DNA of 64,000 nucleotides. It comes from Paracoccaceae bacterium (GTDB lineage Bacteria > Pseudomonadota > Alphaproteobacteria > Rhodobacterales > Rhodobacteraceae). The DNA is taken from positions 1-64,000 of the forward strand of contig JAHYIZ010000002.1 of the NCBI GenBank assembly GCA_019429405.1. Reading direction: 5' to 3'. The position numbers and the translations under genes are program-made. Under the pieces are notes generated by a model. The model saw only the letters and a list, made by a program, of their open reading frames with translations. It was not told where the DNA came from and did no database searches. Of the stretch, positions 25,293 through 36,767 are shown one piece after another. Position 1 is the stretch's first letter. Each line of letters opens with the position of its first letter.

Positions 25293-27605
25293 ATGCCCGA
25301 CCTTCTGATCGAACTCTTTTCCGAAGAAATTCCGGCCCGTATGCAGGCCCGCGCCCGCGAAGACCTGAAAAAGCTGGTGACAGACGGGCTGGTGAACGCC
25401 GGGCTGACCTACGCCAGCGCCGGGGCGTTTTCCACGCCGCGCCGGCTGGTGCTGACGGTTGAGGGGCTCACCGCCGAAAGCCCAACTTTGCGCGAAGAGC
25501 GCAAAGGCCCCGCCGCCACCGCGCCGGCTGCCGCGCTGGAGGGTTTCCTGCGCTCGACCGGCTTGACGCGCGAACAACTGGAACTGCGCGACGACAAGAA
25601 GGGGCAGGTCTGGTTTGCCGTGCTGCAAAAGCCCGGCCGCCCTGCCGCCGCCATCGTCGCCGAGGTGCTGGACGCCGCCATCCGCAACTTCCCCTGGCCC
25701 AAGGCGATGCGTTGGGGGGCGGGGTCGTTGCGCTGGGTGCGGCCCCTGCACTCGATCCTGTGCCTGATGACCACCGAGGCGGGCGCCGAAGTGGTGCCGC
25801 TGACCGTGGAAGGCATCAGCGCAGGCAACAGCACCGAAGGCCACCGCTTCATGGCGCCGGGGCGCTTTGGCGTGACCTCGTTTGATGACTACCGCACCAA
25901 ACTGCGCCGGGCCTTTGTCATGCTTGACGCGGCAGAGCGCGAGGCGGTGATCTGGGCCGAGGCGGGCAACCTCGCCTTCGCTCAAGGCCTTGAGGTCGTG
26001 CCCGACGCCGGGCTGCTGGCCGAGGTGGCGGGGCTGGTGGAATGGCCGGTGGTGCTGATGGGCGCCATTGCCGAGCCCTTTCTCGGCCTGCCGCCCGAGG
26101 TGCTGCAAACCAGCATGCGCGAGCACCAGAAGTTCTTTTCTGTCAAAAACCCCGCGACCGGGCGGATCGAGGGCTTCGTCACGGTCGCCAACCGCGAAAC
26201 AGCGGACCACGGCGAAACCATCCTGAAGGGCAACAACAAGGTGCTGTCGGCGCGGCTTTCAGATGCGCGGTTCTTTTGGGAAAACGACCTGCGGCGGGTG
26301 AAGGCCGAGGGGCTGGAAGGCATGGCGGCGGGCCTTGCCCACGTCACCTTCCATAACAAACTGGGCAGCCAGCTTGACCGGGTAAAGCGCATCGAGGCCC
26401 TCGCGCGCGAGATCGCGCCGCTGGTCGGCGCCGCACCTGATCTGGCCGCCGAAGCCGCGCGGGTGGCCAAGGCCGACCTGCAAAGCGCCATGGTCGGCGA
26501 GTTTCCCGAACTGCAAGGCATCATGGGCCGCTATTATGCCGAGGCCGCAGGCCACAACGACGGCGTGCCCGAGGCCTGCCGCGAACACTACCAGCCGCTC
26601 GGCCCCTCCGACGCCGTGCCCACCGCCCCGGTCTCGGTGGCGGTGGCGCTGGCCGACAAGATCGATACCCTGACCGGGTTCTGGGCGATTGATGAAAAGC
26701 CCACGGGGTCAAAAGACCCGTTTGCGCTGCGGCGGGCGGCGCTGGGGGTGATAAGGTTGGTGCTGGGGAATGGGGTGAAGGTTCGGCTTTCTGAGTTGCT
26801 GCGGTCATCCTTTGTCATGGTCTTTGGGGATGCGTTTGTCTCATATTATGAGTTTTTCATCCCAGAGTTTGAACCGGGTGATTTGTCGGGAAAACGACCA
26901 TTCTTACATACTTTGGAAGGATGGCGCAAAGGAGAGGTCGAGCTGTTTATTCTGAGGGAACTCGCTGGTCATTCTCCGCCGGAAACTGATCCAGAAGCAA
27001 GAGTTGAGGCAATTCGAAACAGAGTCCTTGCGGGAAACAAGGAAGAGGTATCAAGTCTCCTCGCTTTCTTCCACGACCGCCTCAAGGTTTTCCTCAAGGA
27101 CCAAGGCATCCGCCATGACGTGATCGACGCCTGCCTCGCCCCGTCGCCACTTGTGGCGACTAGCGCCACGGGGCCCGGCAATGACGACCTCACCCTTCTC
27201 GTCAAGCGCGCCGAAGCCCTCGCCGCGTTCCTGAAAACTGACGATGGCGAGAACCTGCTGCAGGGCTTCAAGCGGGCCAACAACATCCTCGCCCAGGCCG
27301 AGGCCAAGGACGGCGTCGAATACTCCTACGGCGCCGACCTCAAATTCGCCGAGACCGACGCCGAACGCGCCCTCTTCGCCGCCCTCGATGCCGCCGAAGC
27401 GGCGATCTCTCCGGCCACCCTAGCCGAAGATTTCGCCGCCGCCATGGGCGCCATGGCGGCCTTGCGTGCACCCATCGACGCCTTTTTCGAGGCGGTGCAG
27501 GTGAATGCCGAAAACCCGGTAATCCGCCGCAACCGCCTGAACCTGCTCAGCCGCATCCGCGCCACCTGCCTAGGCGTGGCCGACCTCACCCGCATCGAAG
27601 GTTAG
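25293..27605 (+). CDS. glyS: glycine--tRNA ligase beta subunit, with an AT-rich extra segment
   Basis: 770 aa, longer than the roughly 690 usual for GlyS. Start MPDLLIELFSEEIPARMQAR, the core (HREMMRHQK-like REHQKFFSVKNP), the HD-type segment and C-terminal anticodon-binding part (DDLTLLVKRAEALAAFLKTD, then RNRLNLLSRIRATC) are all present. Residues about 500-588 (26790-27060) sit between LSELLR and LLAFFHDRLKVFL, read in frame, and have much lower G+C and codons (TTA, AGA, AGG, GGA, TCA) unlike the rest. Right after is a nested palindrome (27143-27169). GlyS binds tRNA and supports GlyQ; whether the insert alters this is unknown. Confidence 0.93.
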   Translation: MPDLLIELFSEEIPARMQARAREDLKKLVTDGLVNAGLTYASAGAFSTPRRLVLTVEGLTAESPTLREERKGPAATAPAAALEGFLRSTGLTREQLELRDDKKGQVWFAVLQKPGRPAAAIVAEVLDAAIRNFPWPKAMRWGAGSLRWVRPLHSILCLMTTEAGAEVVPLTVEGISAGNSTEGHRFMAPGRFGVTSFDDYRTKLRRAFVMLDAAEREAVIWAEAGNLAFAQGLEVVPDAGLLAEVAGLVEWPVVLMGAIAEPFLGLPPEVLQTSMREHQKFFSVKNPATGRIEGFVTVANRETADHGETILKGNNKVLSARLSDARFFWENDLRRVKAEGLEGMAAGLAHVTFHNKLGSQLDRVKRIEALAREIAPLVGAAPDLAAEAARVAKADLQSAMVGEFPELQGIMGRYYAEAAGHNDGVPEACREHYQPLGPSDAVPTAPVSVAVALADKIDTLTGFWAIDEKPTGSKDPFALRRAALGVIRLVLGNGVKVRLSELLRSSFVMVFGDAFVSYYEFFIPEFEPGDLSGKRPFLHTLEGWRKGEVELFILRELAGHSPPETDPEARVEAIRNRVLAGNKEEVSSLLAFFHDRLKVFLKDQGIRHDVIDACLAPSPLVATSATGPGNDDLTLLVKRAEALAAFLKTDDGENLLQGFKRANNILAQAEAKDGVEYSYGADLKFAETDAERALFAALDAAEAAISPATLAEDFAAAMGAMAALRAPIDAFFEAVQVNAENPVIRRNRLNLLSRIRATCLGVADLTRIEG
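26790..27060 (+). other. in-frame AT-rich insertion within glyS
   Basis: About 270 nt whose composition and codon use differ sharply from flanking glyS sequence, encoding an acidic/aromatic segment (DAFVSYYEFFIPEFEPGD and WRKGEVELFILRELAG). No stop codons and no recognisable mobile-element ends. Boundaries are judged by eye from base composition. Confidence 0.6.
27143..27169. repeat. nested palindrome inside glyS
   Basis: GTCGCCAC-TT-GTGGCGAC, then TAG and CGCCAC: the GTGGCG unit can pair with the copy on either side. It encodes the extra residues SPLVATSATG between conserved GlyS motifs, so it looks like a small palindromic element tolerated in frame. No second copy was found in the window. 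Confidence 0.5.
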
Positions 27606-27608
27606 GTT

Positions 27609-27709
27609 TCTTCTTTGCCCAAATACCCCCCGCCGGAGGCGTGCTGCGGCCAAGGCGCCGCCGCCGGTGCAGGGTGCGGGCGCGGCATGGGTATTTTTGG
27701 CGCTGAAGG
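27609..27709. repeat. dispersed repeat, inverted-pair form (locus D)
   Basis: Follows glyS. A minus-strand copy CCGGCGGGGGGTATTTGGGC (27636-27617, with adjoining AAAGAAGAA) faces a plus-strand copy GGGTATTTTTGGCGCTGAAG (27689-27708), separated by a G/C-rich spacer that includes TGCTGCGGCCA. Same family as 34617-34670, 36320-36370, 62294-62364 and 59081-59158. Confidence 0.5.
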
Positions 27710-27801
27710 CCCAGCCCGGTGCAATCCGGACCTGACTGCAAAGCCCGCTTGCTCCGCTCTGCGTATCGCCTATGGTGCAGGTGAAACGGGAGTATGCCGC
27801 A

Positions 27802-30348
<2,547 letters not shown>

Positions 30349-30394
30349 CATCAGGGCTTTGGCACGCCGAAAACGGCTGCGACGAATCACCAGT

Positions 30395-30410
30395 GTTGCA
30401 AATATGCAAC
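30395..30410. promoter_or_regulatory. inverted repeat in the promoter region of the SleB-type gene
   Basis: GTTGCA-AATA-TGCAAC, a perfect 6-nt inverted repeat about 90 nt before the hydrolase start. It has operator-like form, but I cannot name a regulator. Confidence 0.3.
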
Positions 30411-30497
30411 GGTATATGGACTCGCGACTTTATTTGCGCTATAGGCCCGTGGTCGCCATGTCTGCTCGGCGGCCAAATGGATGGGTTGGGGCGGAAA

Positions 30498-31187
30498 ATG
30501 TCGGATGTTCTTCGGTTGGCAGAGCGCCTGGCGCTATTGCTGTTTCTTGCGGTTCCGGCGTCGGCTGATCCCGTTCTGAGCAGCTCCAACACCCCCGCAG
30601 GGGTTGGTCCGGCGCTTGACGCGGTCTTTGGCCAAGAGCGCATCGCGCTCGCTGCCCTTTCTGATGCGCATCTGGCGGCGCTGACGCAAGATCCCGCACC
30701 GCGCACAAATCCGTTCGCACGGCGCACCGAGCCGACAATTGCCTATACGGCGGCGTGGCTTGCGGCGCAGCCTGAAGCTTCGGGCGATGCGCAGTTTCAA
30801 TGCCTCAAGGAAGCCTTGTACTTCGAGGCGCGGGGCGAGCCTATTGCAGGCCAGGTGGCGGTTGCGGAGGTGATTTTGAACCGGGTCGCCGACCCGGCAT
30901 TTCCCAACACGATTTGTGGCGTTGTCAAACAGTCGAACGCGCGCGGCTGCCAGTTTTCCTATTATTGCGATGGCCGATCAGACACCATGCGCGACGCAGA
31001 GGCCGCGTCAGATGTGGGCAAGGTGGCGCGCGCGCTGATCGACGGGTCGCCGCGCACGCTGACCGAGGGCGCAACCTTTTTCCACGCTTTCTGGGTGCGC
31101 CCTTCATGGCGCCACGAATTTGAGCGCACCACGCAAATCGGCGTGCACACGTTTTACCGCAAGCCGCTGCGCACCGCGATCAACTGA
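30498..31187 (+). CDS. SleB/CwlJ-type cell wall hydrolase
   Basis: 229 aa. Signal peptide MSDVLRLAERLALLLFLAVP ending at ASA, then the Hydrolase_2 domain of cortex-lytic enzymes: CLKEALYFEARGEPIAGQVA (catalytic Glu), VILNRVADPAFPNTICGVV and CQFSYYCDG near the C-terminal part. It should cut peptidoglycan glycan strands in the periplasm. An in-frame ATG at 30477 is possible; I prefer 30498 because the signal peptide starts there. It follows the PPDK-like gene by 149 nt with its own putative promoter region. Confidence 0.85.
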   Translation: MSDVLRLAERLALLLFLAVPASADPVLSSSNTPAGVGPALDAVFGQERIALAALSDAHLAALTQDPAPRTNPFARRTEPTIAYTAAWLAAQPEASGDAQFQCLKEALYFEARGEPIAGQVAVAEVILNRVADPAFPNTICGVVKQSNARGCQFSYYCDGRSDTMRDAEAASDVGKVARALIDGSPRTLTEGATFFHAFWVRPSWRHEFERTTQIGVHTFYRKPLRTAIN

Positions 31188-31285
31188 GGTCGCGCCTGCG
31201 CGGTCGAATGACGTTTCGGGGCTGCGGGCGCACCGCTGCCCCACTATGATGGCGCAGGAAAACCCGAGGCGGCCCCGAGGCGGCA

Positions 31286-32197
31286 TTGAGCAGCGATATC
31301 AGTCAGGCATTTGCCCACCCCGAAGAGCGCGCCGAGGCTTCGGCCGGCGCCGACCCGCGTGACCGCATCAGTCTGCGCGATCATGTGGTCGAAGCCGATA
31401 TCGGCGCCTTTCAGCAGGAACGCGGGCACCACCAGCGGCTGTGCTTTAATATCGTGGTCGAGGTTCGCCCCGCGCCCGCGCCGCTGGAAGATGATGTTGA
31501 CCGCATCCTGTCCTATGACCGTCTGACCGAGGCGATTGCCGCCGAGTTGGCCGCCGAGCGTCTGAACCTGCTTGAAACCCTTGCGGCGCGGGTTGCCGAG
31601 CGCATTCTGGCCGCGCCACAGGCGATGCGCGTCTTCGTGCGCATCGAAAAGCTCGACCGGGGGCCGGGCGCGCTTGGGGTGGAGATTGTGCGTTCGCGTG
31701 CCGCTGTTCCGCTGCGGGTGCAGGCCGAGGGTGGCGAGGCACCGCTGCACCCGCTGGTCGCCTTTCTTTCCAATGCCGCGATTACTGCGCCCGACCTTGG
31801 CGCGCGGCTTGATGCGCTGGCGGCCAGCGGTCTGCCCGTGATCCTTGCCGTAGGGGCGCCGGAAGTGCCCGCGCCCGCAAGCGGCCAGCGCCCGACGCAG
31901 CGGCGCATTGAACTGCTGGCAATCGAGCAGAATGCCTGGGTGCTGGCCGCGCGCGACCGGCGCTGCGTGGTCGTGGCCAGCCGCACCGAGATCGACTGGG
32001 CGATGCGGCACGGGCAGATTGTCGTCTGGGCGCCCTCGAAACTCGTGCTCGATGCGGTTGACGGGCCAAAGGTGCACGATGGCGCGGCGCTGGCGCTGTG
32101 GCTGGCCGAAACCCTGTCGGCGGCGCGGCTTGAACTTCACGGTGCTGTTTCAGCCCCGGCGGGAAGCCGCGTGCCGGTGCGTCTGGTGGCGCTCTGA
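31286..32197 (+). CDS. folB: dihydroneopterin aldolase with long C-terminal extension
   Basis: 303 aa against about 120 for ordinary FolB. The N-terminal half is FolB: LRDHVVEADIGAFQQERGHH with the catalytic Glu, then LSYDRLTEAIAAELAAERLN and the Lys-containing VFVRIEKLDRGPGALGVEIV. The second half (from about residue 155) has no fold I recognise; it contains RIELLAIEQNAWVLAARDRR and VVWAPSKLVLDAVDGPKVHD. The start is TTG 31286 with GAGG just ahead; no ATG or GTG lies upstream in frame before a stop. First of a folB-folP-glmM operon, acting in the folate pathway. Confidence 0.85.
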   Translation: MSSDISQAFAHPEERAEASAGADPRDRISLRDHVVEADIGAFQQERGHHQRLCFNIVVEVRPAPAPLEDDVDRILSYDRLTEAIAAELAAERLNLLETLAARVAERILAAPQAMRVFVRIEKLDRGPGALGVEIVRSRAAVPLRVQAEGGEAPLHPLVAFLSNAAITAPDLGARLDALAASGLPVILAVGAPEVPAPASGQRPTQRRIELLAIEQNAWVLAARDRRCVVVASRTEIDWAMRHGQIVVWAPSKLVLDAVDGPKVHDGAALALWLAETLSAARLELHGAVSAPAGSRVPVRLVAL

Positions 32198-32227
32198 CGC
32201 CTTGCCAAACGGCGCGCGATGCGCTGA

Positions 32228-33241
32228 ATGGCTGCCATGCGCCGCTATTACCGCCCTATTGCCCAGACCGACCCGGTGCGCCCGCCCGGCGCGCGCGTAC
32301 TGGCGGGCGGCTGGTGCTGGTTTGAGCGGGTCGAGGTGCTGACACGGGCCGGAAGCGCGGGGCTGATTGCCGCCGCCGATCTGCCGCCCGAGGTGGCGGC
32401 GCAGCTTTGCGCGCCGCGCGAGGCGGTGGCGGGGGTGGCGTGGGATGCGCCGCGCATCATGGGTATCGTGAACACCACGCCCGACAGCTTTTCCGATGGC
32501 GGGCGGTTTGCGGGCGTGGCCGACGCGGTGGCGGCTGCGCGGGCGATGGCGGCGGCGGGTGCCGATATGCTCGATATCGGCGGCGAAAGCACCCGGCCGG
32601 GTGCCGCCGTGGTGCCCGAGGCCGAAGAAATTGCGCGCACGGCGCCCGTGGTCGGGGCGCTGGCCGGTGCTGGGGTTCCGGTTTCCATTGATACCCGCAA
32701 GGCGGGTGTCGCGCGGGCGGCGCTGGCTGCCGGGGCGGTGCTGGTCAATGATGTTTCGGCCTTGGGCTATGACGCCGAAATGGCTGCGGCGGTGGCCAGA
32801 TCGGGGGCCGCACTTTGCCTGATGCACGCGCAGGGCACGCCGGAAACGATGCAGCGGGCGCCAAACTACGGTGATGTGTTGCTTGACGTTTACGACTTTC
32901 TCGAGGCCAGGGTGGCGGTGGCCGAGGCGGCCGGTATCGCGCGCGCGCGCATTCTGGTTGACCCCGGCATCGGCTTCGGCAAGACAGAGGCGCACAATCT
33001 GGCGTTGTTGCGCGGGCTTGCCCTTCTGCACGGTCTGGGGTGCCCGATCCTGCTGGGCGCATCGCGCAAGCGCTTCATCGGCAGTATTGGCGGCGCCGAG
33101 CGGGCCGATGCGCGCGGGCCGGGAACACTGGCGGTCACGCTGGCCGCCGTGGCGCAGGGGGTGCAGATGCACCGGGTGCATGATGTGGCCGACGTGGCGC
33201 AAGGGTTGCGGCTCTGGCGCGCTGTTGGCGGTGAAGGGTGA
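32228..33241 (+). CDS. folP: dihydropteroate synthase
   Basis: 337 aa. TIM-barrel enzyme condensing p-aminobenzoate with dihydropterin pyrophosphate. Motifs: [57 protein letters not shown] and [17 protein letters not shown]. The N-terminal 70 residues precede the usual FolP start and may be an extension typical for this lineage. It begins 30 nt after folB and ends 7 nt before glmM. ATG 32237 is an in-frame alternative start. Confidence 0.94.
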   Translation: MAAMRRYYRPIAQTDPVRPPGARVLAGGWCWFERVEVLTRAGSAGLIAAADLPPEVAAQLCAPREAVAGVAWDAPRIMGIVNTTPDSFSDGGRFAGVADAVAAARAMAAAGADMLDIGGESTRPGAAVVPEAEEIARTAPVVGALAGAGVPVSIDTRKAGVARAALAAGAVLVNDVSALGYDAEMAAAVARSGAALCLMHAQGTPETMQRAPNYGDVLLDVYDFLEARVAVAEAAGIARARILVDPGIGFGKTEAHNLALLRGLALLHGLGCPILLGASRKRFIGSIGGAERADARGPGTLAVTLAAVAQGVQMHRVHDVADVAQGLRLWRAVGGEG

Positions 33242-33248
33242 GGGCGCA

Positions 33249-34601
33249 ATGACACGCAAACTATTTGGCACCGACGGGGTGCGCGGTGAGGCCAACAGCT
33301 ATCCCATGACCGCCGAGGTGGCGCTGCGTCTGGGCGCTGCCGCGGGGCGGCATTTTCGCCGCCACGGGCAAAACGACCACCGCGTGGTGATCGGCAAGGA
33401 CACCCGGCTTTCGGGCTATATGATCGAGAACGCGCTGACCGCGGGGCTGACCTCGACCGGCATGAACGTGCTGCTGCTCGGGCCGGTGCCAACGCCTGCG
33501 GTGGGGTTTCTGACCCGCTCGATGCGCGCTGATCTGGGCATCATGATTTCTGCCAGCCACAACCCTGCCGCTGATAACGGCATCAAGTTTTTTGGCCCTG
33601 ATGGCTTCAAGCTGTCGGATGCAGTCGAGGCCGAGATTGAAGCGATCATGGCGGGCGAGATTACCCCTGCGCAGCCGCAAAATATCGGCCGCGCGAAACG
33701 CATTGAAGACGGGCGCGGGCGCTATGTCGAATACGCCAAGACCACGTTTTCGGCGCGCAAGATGCTGGCGGGGGTGAAGGTGGTGGTCGATTGCGCCAAT
33801 GGCGCCGCCTACCGTGCCGCGCCTGAAGTGTTGTGGGAACTGGGCGCCACGGTCATTCCCATCGGTGTTGCGCCCAATGGCTTCAACATCAACGAAAATT
33901 GCGGCTCGACCCATACCGGGGCGGCGGCTGCGGCGGTGGTGGCCCATGGCGCCGATCTGGGCATCTGCCTTGATGGCGATGCCGATCGGGTGATGATCAT
34001 CGACGAGAACGGCGTTGCGGCCGACGGTGACCAGATCATGGCGCTTTTCGCGGCGCGCTGGGCGGATGCAGGGCGGCTCAGGGGCGGCGCGCTGGTGGCC
34101 ACGGTGATGTCGAACCTCGGGCTGGAGCGTTTTCTGATTGACCGGGGCCTGCGCCTTGAGCGCACCCGCGTGGGCGACCGCTACGTTGTCGAGCGCATGC
34201 GCGAGGGCGGCTACAACCTTGGCGGCGAGCAGTCGGGCCATATCGTGATGACCGACCACGTCACCACCGGCGATGGCCTGATCGCGGCTTTGCAGTTTCT
34301 GGCGGCGATGGCCGAGACCGGGCGCCCGGCAAGCGAACTGGCGCGGCAATTCGAACCTGTGCCGCAGCAATTGCGCAACCTGCGCTATGCGCGCGGGCAT
34401 GAGCCGCTGTCGGCGCTTACCGTGCAGGCGGTGATCGCCGAGGCCGAGGCACGGCTGGCGGGCCGAGGGCGACTGGTGATCCGCAAATCGGGCACCGAGC
34501 CGTTGATCCGGGTGATGGGCGAGGCCGAAGATGCAGCCCTGCTGACCGAGGTGCTTGATGGCATTGTTGCGGCGATCGGCGCGGCGGTTCCGGCGGTCTG
34601 A
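33249..34601 (+). CDS. glmM: phosphoglucosamine mutase
   Basis: 450 aa. Converts glucosamine-6-phosphate to glucosamine-1-phosphate for UDP-GlcNAc, feeding both murein and lipid A. The start [20 protein letters not shown] matches the family, with the phosphoserine in [19 protein letters not shown], the metal loop DGDADRVM and the phosphate-binding [14 protein letters not shown]. It starts 7 nt after folP and is the last gene of the operon; a G/C stem and a dispersed repeat follow. Confidence 0.96.
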   Translation: MTRKLFGTDGVRGEANSYPMTAEVALRLGAAAGRHFRRHGQNDHRVVIGKDTRLSGYMIENALTAGLTSTGMNVLLLGPVPTPAVGFLTRSMRADLGIMISASHNPAADNGIKFFGPDGFKLSDAVEAEIEAIMAGEITPAQPQNIGRAKRIEDGRGRYVEYAKTTFSARKMLAGVKVVVDCANGAAYRAAPEVLWELGATVIPIGVAPNGFNINENCGSTHTGAAAAAVVAHGADLGICLDGDADRVMIIDENGVAADGDQIMALFAARWADAGRLRGGALVATVMSNLGLERFLIDRGLRLERTRVGDRYVVERMREGGYNLGGEQSGHIVMTDHVTTGDGLIAALQFLAAMAETGRPASELARQFEPVPQQLRNLRYARGHEPLSALTVQAVIAEAEARLAGRGRLVIRKSGTEPLIRVMGEAEDAALLTEVLDGIVAAIGAAVPAV

Positions 34602-34616
34602 TCCGCGGCTGGGGCG

Positions 34617-34670
34617 GGGGGGCCGTCTGCCCCCCGAGCCCCCCCGAGGGTATTTGCGCAATGAAGACGG
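34617..34670 (+). repeat. dispersed repeat with stem-loop (locus A)
   Basis: Follows glmM. Stem GGGGGGC / GCCCCCC with loop CGTCT (34617-34635), then CCCCCGAGGGTATTTGCGC and AATGAAGACGG (34641-34670). Both parts recur almost unchanged at 62294-62364. It probably also acts as the glmM terminator. Confidence 0.6.
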
Positions 34671-34775
34671 GGGGCACATGGGCAACAGCCCTTGTGCGCT
34701 GATGCAGGCGCGCCGGGGTTTCGTTTGGCGACCGCTCGCTCTATCCTTGCGCGGGGAGCCAAAGGGGAGACGCGC

Positions 34776-35543
34776 ATGAGACCCGTGATCGGCATCATCG
34801 GCAATGCCTATGAGCTGAACGACCGTTACCCGGTACATGCCGGCGGCACGATGAATTCGGCTGCGGTGGCCGAAGTGGCGGGGGCGATGCCGCTGCTGAT
34901 CCCGTCCGACCCGCGGTTTGTCAGTGTGGCCGAGTTGATGGCGGTCTGCGACGGCTTTCTGTTGACCGGTGGCCGGCCCAATGTGCACCCTTCGGAATAC
35001 GGCGAGGCCGAGACCCCGGCGCATGGCCACTTTGACCGCGCCCGCGATGCCATCACCTTGCCCTTGGTCCGTGCCTGTGTGGCTTCGGGGCAGCCGGTGT
35101 TCGGCATCTGCCGCGGCTTTCAAGAGGTGAACGTGGCGTTGGGGGGCACGCTTTACCCCGAGATCCGAGAGTTGCCGGGGCGGATGAACCACCGGATGCC
35201 GCCCGACGCGCCGCTGGCCGAGCAATTCGCGCTGCGCCATGTCGTGCATCTGATCGAAGGCGGGGTGTTTCACCGCCTGTTCGGTGCGACCGAGGTGATG
35301 ACCAACACGCTGCACGGGCAGGGTATTGCGCGGGCCGCAGAGCGGGTGGTGGTCGAGGGGGTGGCTGATGATGGCACCCCCGAGGCGGTGCGGGTGGACG
35401 GGGCGCCGGGTTTCGCGCTTGCGGTGCAATGGCACCCCGAATGGAACGCCGCACAAGACCCGGTTTCGCGGGTTCTGTTTTCCGCCTTTGGGGCGGCGGC
35501 GGCAAACTGGGCAGCCGCGCGGGGGCGAGCGAAGTCTGCCTGA
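34776..35543 (+). CDS. class I amidotransferase-type peptidase (C26, gamma-glutamyl hydrolase-like)
   Basis: 255 aa. PuuD-like peptidase C26 fold: nucleophile Cys in VFGICRGFQEVNVALGG, His in FALAVQWHPEWNAAQDP, and the HGQGI region. Such enzymes hydrolyse gamma-glutamyl bonds, for example gamma-glutamyl-GABA in putrescine degradation. ATG 34776 is preceded by AGGGGAGA. It is not in an operon with the puuB-puuA genes at the right edge, although a functional link is possible. Confidence 0.82.
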   Translation: MRPVIGIIGNAYELNDRYPVHAGGTMNSAAVAEVAGAMPLLIPSDPRFVSVAELMAVCDGFLLTGGRPNVHPSEYGEAETPAHGHFDRARDAITLPLVRACVASGQPVFGICRGFQEVNVALGGTLYPEIRELPGRMNHRMPPDAPLAEQFALRHVVHLIEGGVFHRLFGATEVMTNTLHGQGIARAAERVVVEGVADDGTPEAVRVDGAPGFALAVQWHPEWNAAQDPVSRVLFSAFGAAAANWAAARGRAKSA

Positions 35544-35627
35544 ACGGGCGCGGCCTGGTCTTGTGCTGCCAGGGCTTGTCGGCGCGATGGCATGCGATAA
35601 GCTGCGCCGCTGTTGAGGGAGGGCCGC

Positions 35628-36311
35628 ATGAAGCGATCGCGTGTCAATGAAATCATGACCGAGGCCGGGGCGATGATTGCCCGGCACGGGTTTGCGCTGC
35701 CGCCCTTCGCGCATTGGACGCCGCAAGAGTTTCGCGCGCGCGCTGACGCCGGGCGCATCAGGGCGGCGCGGATGGGCTGGGACATTACCGATTACGGGCA
35801 GGGGGATTTCGACCGGCTGGGCCTGTTTCTGTTCACGCTGCGCAATGGGCGGCTTGATGAGTTGCAGCGCGGCGGGGGGATGGCCTATGCGGAAAAACTG
35901 CTGATTTCGCGCCGTGATCAGATCAGCCCGATGCATACCCACGCGTTGAAGGTGGAAGACATCATCAACCGGGGGGGTGCTGCGCTTGCAGTGCAGCTTT
36001 ACGGGTCGGACCCCGCAGGGCGGTTCGACGAGGGCGCGGGCGGGGTGGTGGAATGCGACGGCATTGCGCGGCGGTTCGGCCCCGGCGAGGTGCTGCGCCT
36101 GGCACCGGGCGAAAGCGTGACGCTGCGGCCGGGTGACTGGCACGCGTTCTGGGGTGATGGGGGCGATGTGTTGATCGGCGAGGTTTCCACCGTGAACGAC
36201 GACGAGACCGACAACATCTTTCGCGCCCCGATTGGCCGGTTTGCACAGATCGAGGAAGACGAGGCACCCATACATCTGCTGGTCAGCGACTATGCGCGCT
36301 GGCTGACCTAG
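35628..36311 (+). CDS. D-lyxose isomerase (cupin sugar isomerase)
   Basis: 227 aa cupin-fold enzyme: metal ligands in QISPMHTHALKVEDIINRGG (the two His and Glu) and a late His in LRPGDWHAFWGDGGDVLIGE. It matches the D-lyxose/D-mannose ketol-isomerase family, which converts D-lyxose to D-xylulose. ATG 35628 follows GAGGGAGGG. It is downstream of the C26 peptidase by 84 nt. No other pentose genes are near, so the natural substrate remains open. Confidence 0.82.
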   Translation: MKRSRVNEIMTEAGAMIARHGFALPPFAHWTPQEFRARADAGRIRAARMGWDITDYGQGDFDRLGLFLFTLRNGRLDELQRGGGMAYAEKLLISRRDQISPMHTHALKVEDIINRGGAALAVQLYGSDPAGRFDEGAGGVVECDGIARRFGPGEVLRLAPGESVTLRPGDWHAFWGDGGDVLIGEVSTVNDDETDNIFRAPIGRFAQIEEDEAPIHLLVSDYARWLT

Positions 36312-36319
36312 GGCGCAGG

Positions 36320-36370
36320 CCGGGGGGCCAGCCCCCCGGACCCCCCGGGGTATTTGGACAATGAAGAAAT
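36320..36370 (+). repeat. dispersed repeat with stem-loop (locus B)
   Basis: Follows the lyxose isomerase. CCGGGGGGC / GCCCCCCGG stem (36320-36339) and then CCCCCCGGGGTATTTGGACA with ATGAAGAAAT (36341-36370), similar to loci A and C. Confidence 0.55.
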
Positions 36371-36376
36371 CGGCAG

Positions 36377-36706
36377 TCAGCCTTTGCGCCCTGGGCGCAG
36401 GCCGAGTTCATCCATGCGGCGCTCAAATGCGCTTTGCGACCCGGTGGCGGCCTTCAACGCGTCAAAGCGTGTGCGCAGCGCCTGCTTTTCGGAACCTCGG
36501 CAATCATTCCAGGGGCGGCCTTGCAGGCCCATCACAAGCGCGTAATAGCCGATGAAATGCGGGGCATTGCCTGCCACGAGCCAGCGCTCGTAGGCGGCAT
36601 CGGCGCCGATGGCGGCGACTTCATCGGCGTCAGTCAAACCCGCGCGCGCGAACGCCGCGGCGGTGGCCGGGCCAATGTTCGGAATGTCGGTCAGCGGGCG
36701 GGGCAG
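36377..36706 (-). CDS. TfoX C-terminal domain protein, apparent CTG start
   Basis: 109 aa. A stand-alone helix-hairpin-helix TfoX-C domain: RPLTDIPNIGPATAAAFARA, then GADAAYERWLVAGNAPHFIG and ALVMGLQGRPWNDC. The frame has no ATG, GTG or TTG before the conserved N-terminus: the in-frame upstream stretch closes with TGA. CTG 36706 has GGAG six nt ahead, so it is the most plausible start. The first TTG (36637) would delete the hairpin. Possibly a lost start codon, but the body is intact. Confidence 0.65.
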   Translation of the reverse strand: MPRPLTDIPNIGPATAAAFARAGLTDADEVAAIGADAAYERWLVAGNAPHFIGYYALVMGLQGRPWNDCRGSEKQALRTRFDALKAATGSQSAFERRMDELGLRPGRKG

Positions 36707-36767
36707 GGCAGGCTCCGAAGCTCGGGTTCGGCATCAGACTGCGCGCGCCGCGCGCCGCACGCAAGGC

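Noticed and set aside
30395-30410. Fur/Mur or LexA box for GTTGCA-AATA-TGCAAC
   Set aside because: It fits neither consensus well; kept only as an unassigned inverted repeat.
33261-36275. A 1004-codon open frame on the minus strand
   Set aside because: It is a shadow of glmM, the C26 peptidase and the lyxose isomerase in high-GC DNA; its translation is rich in Arg, His, Pro and Gln with no domain.
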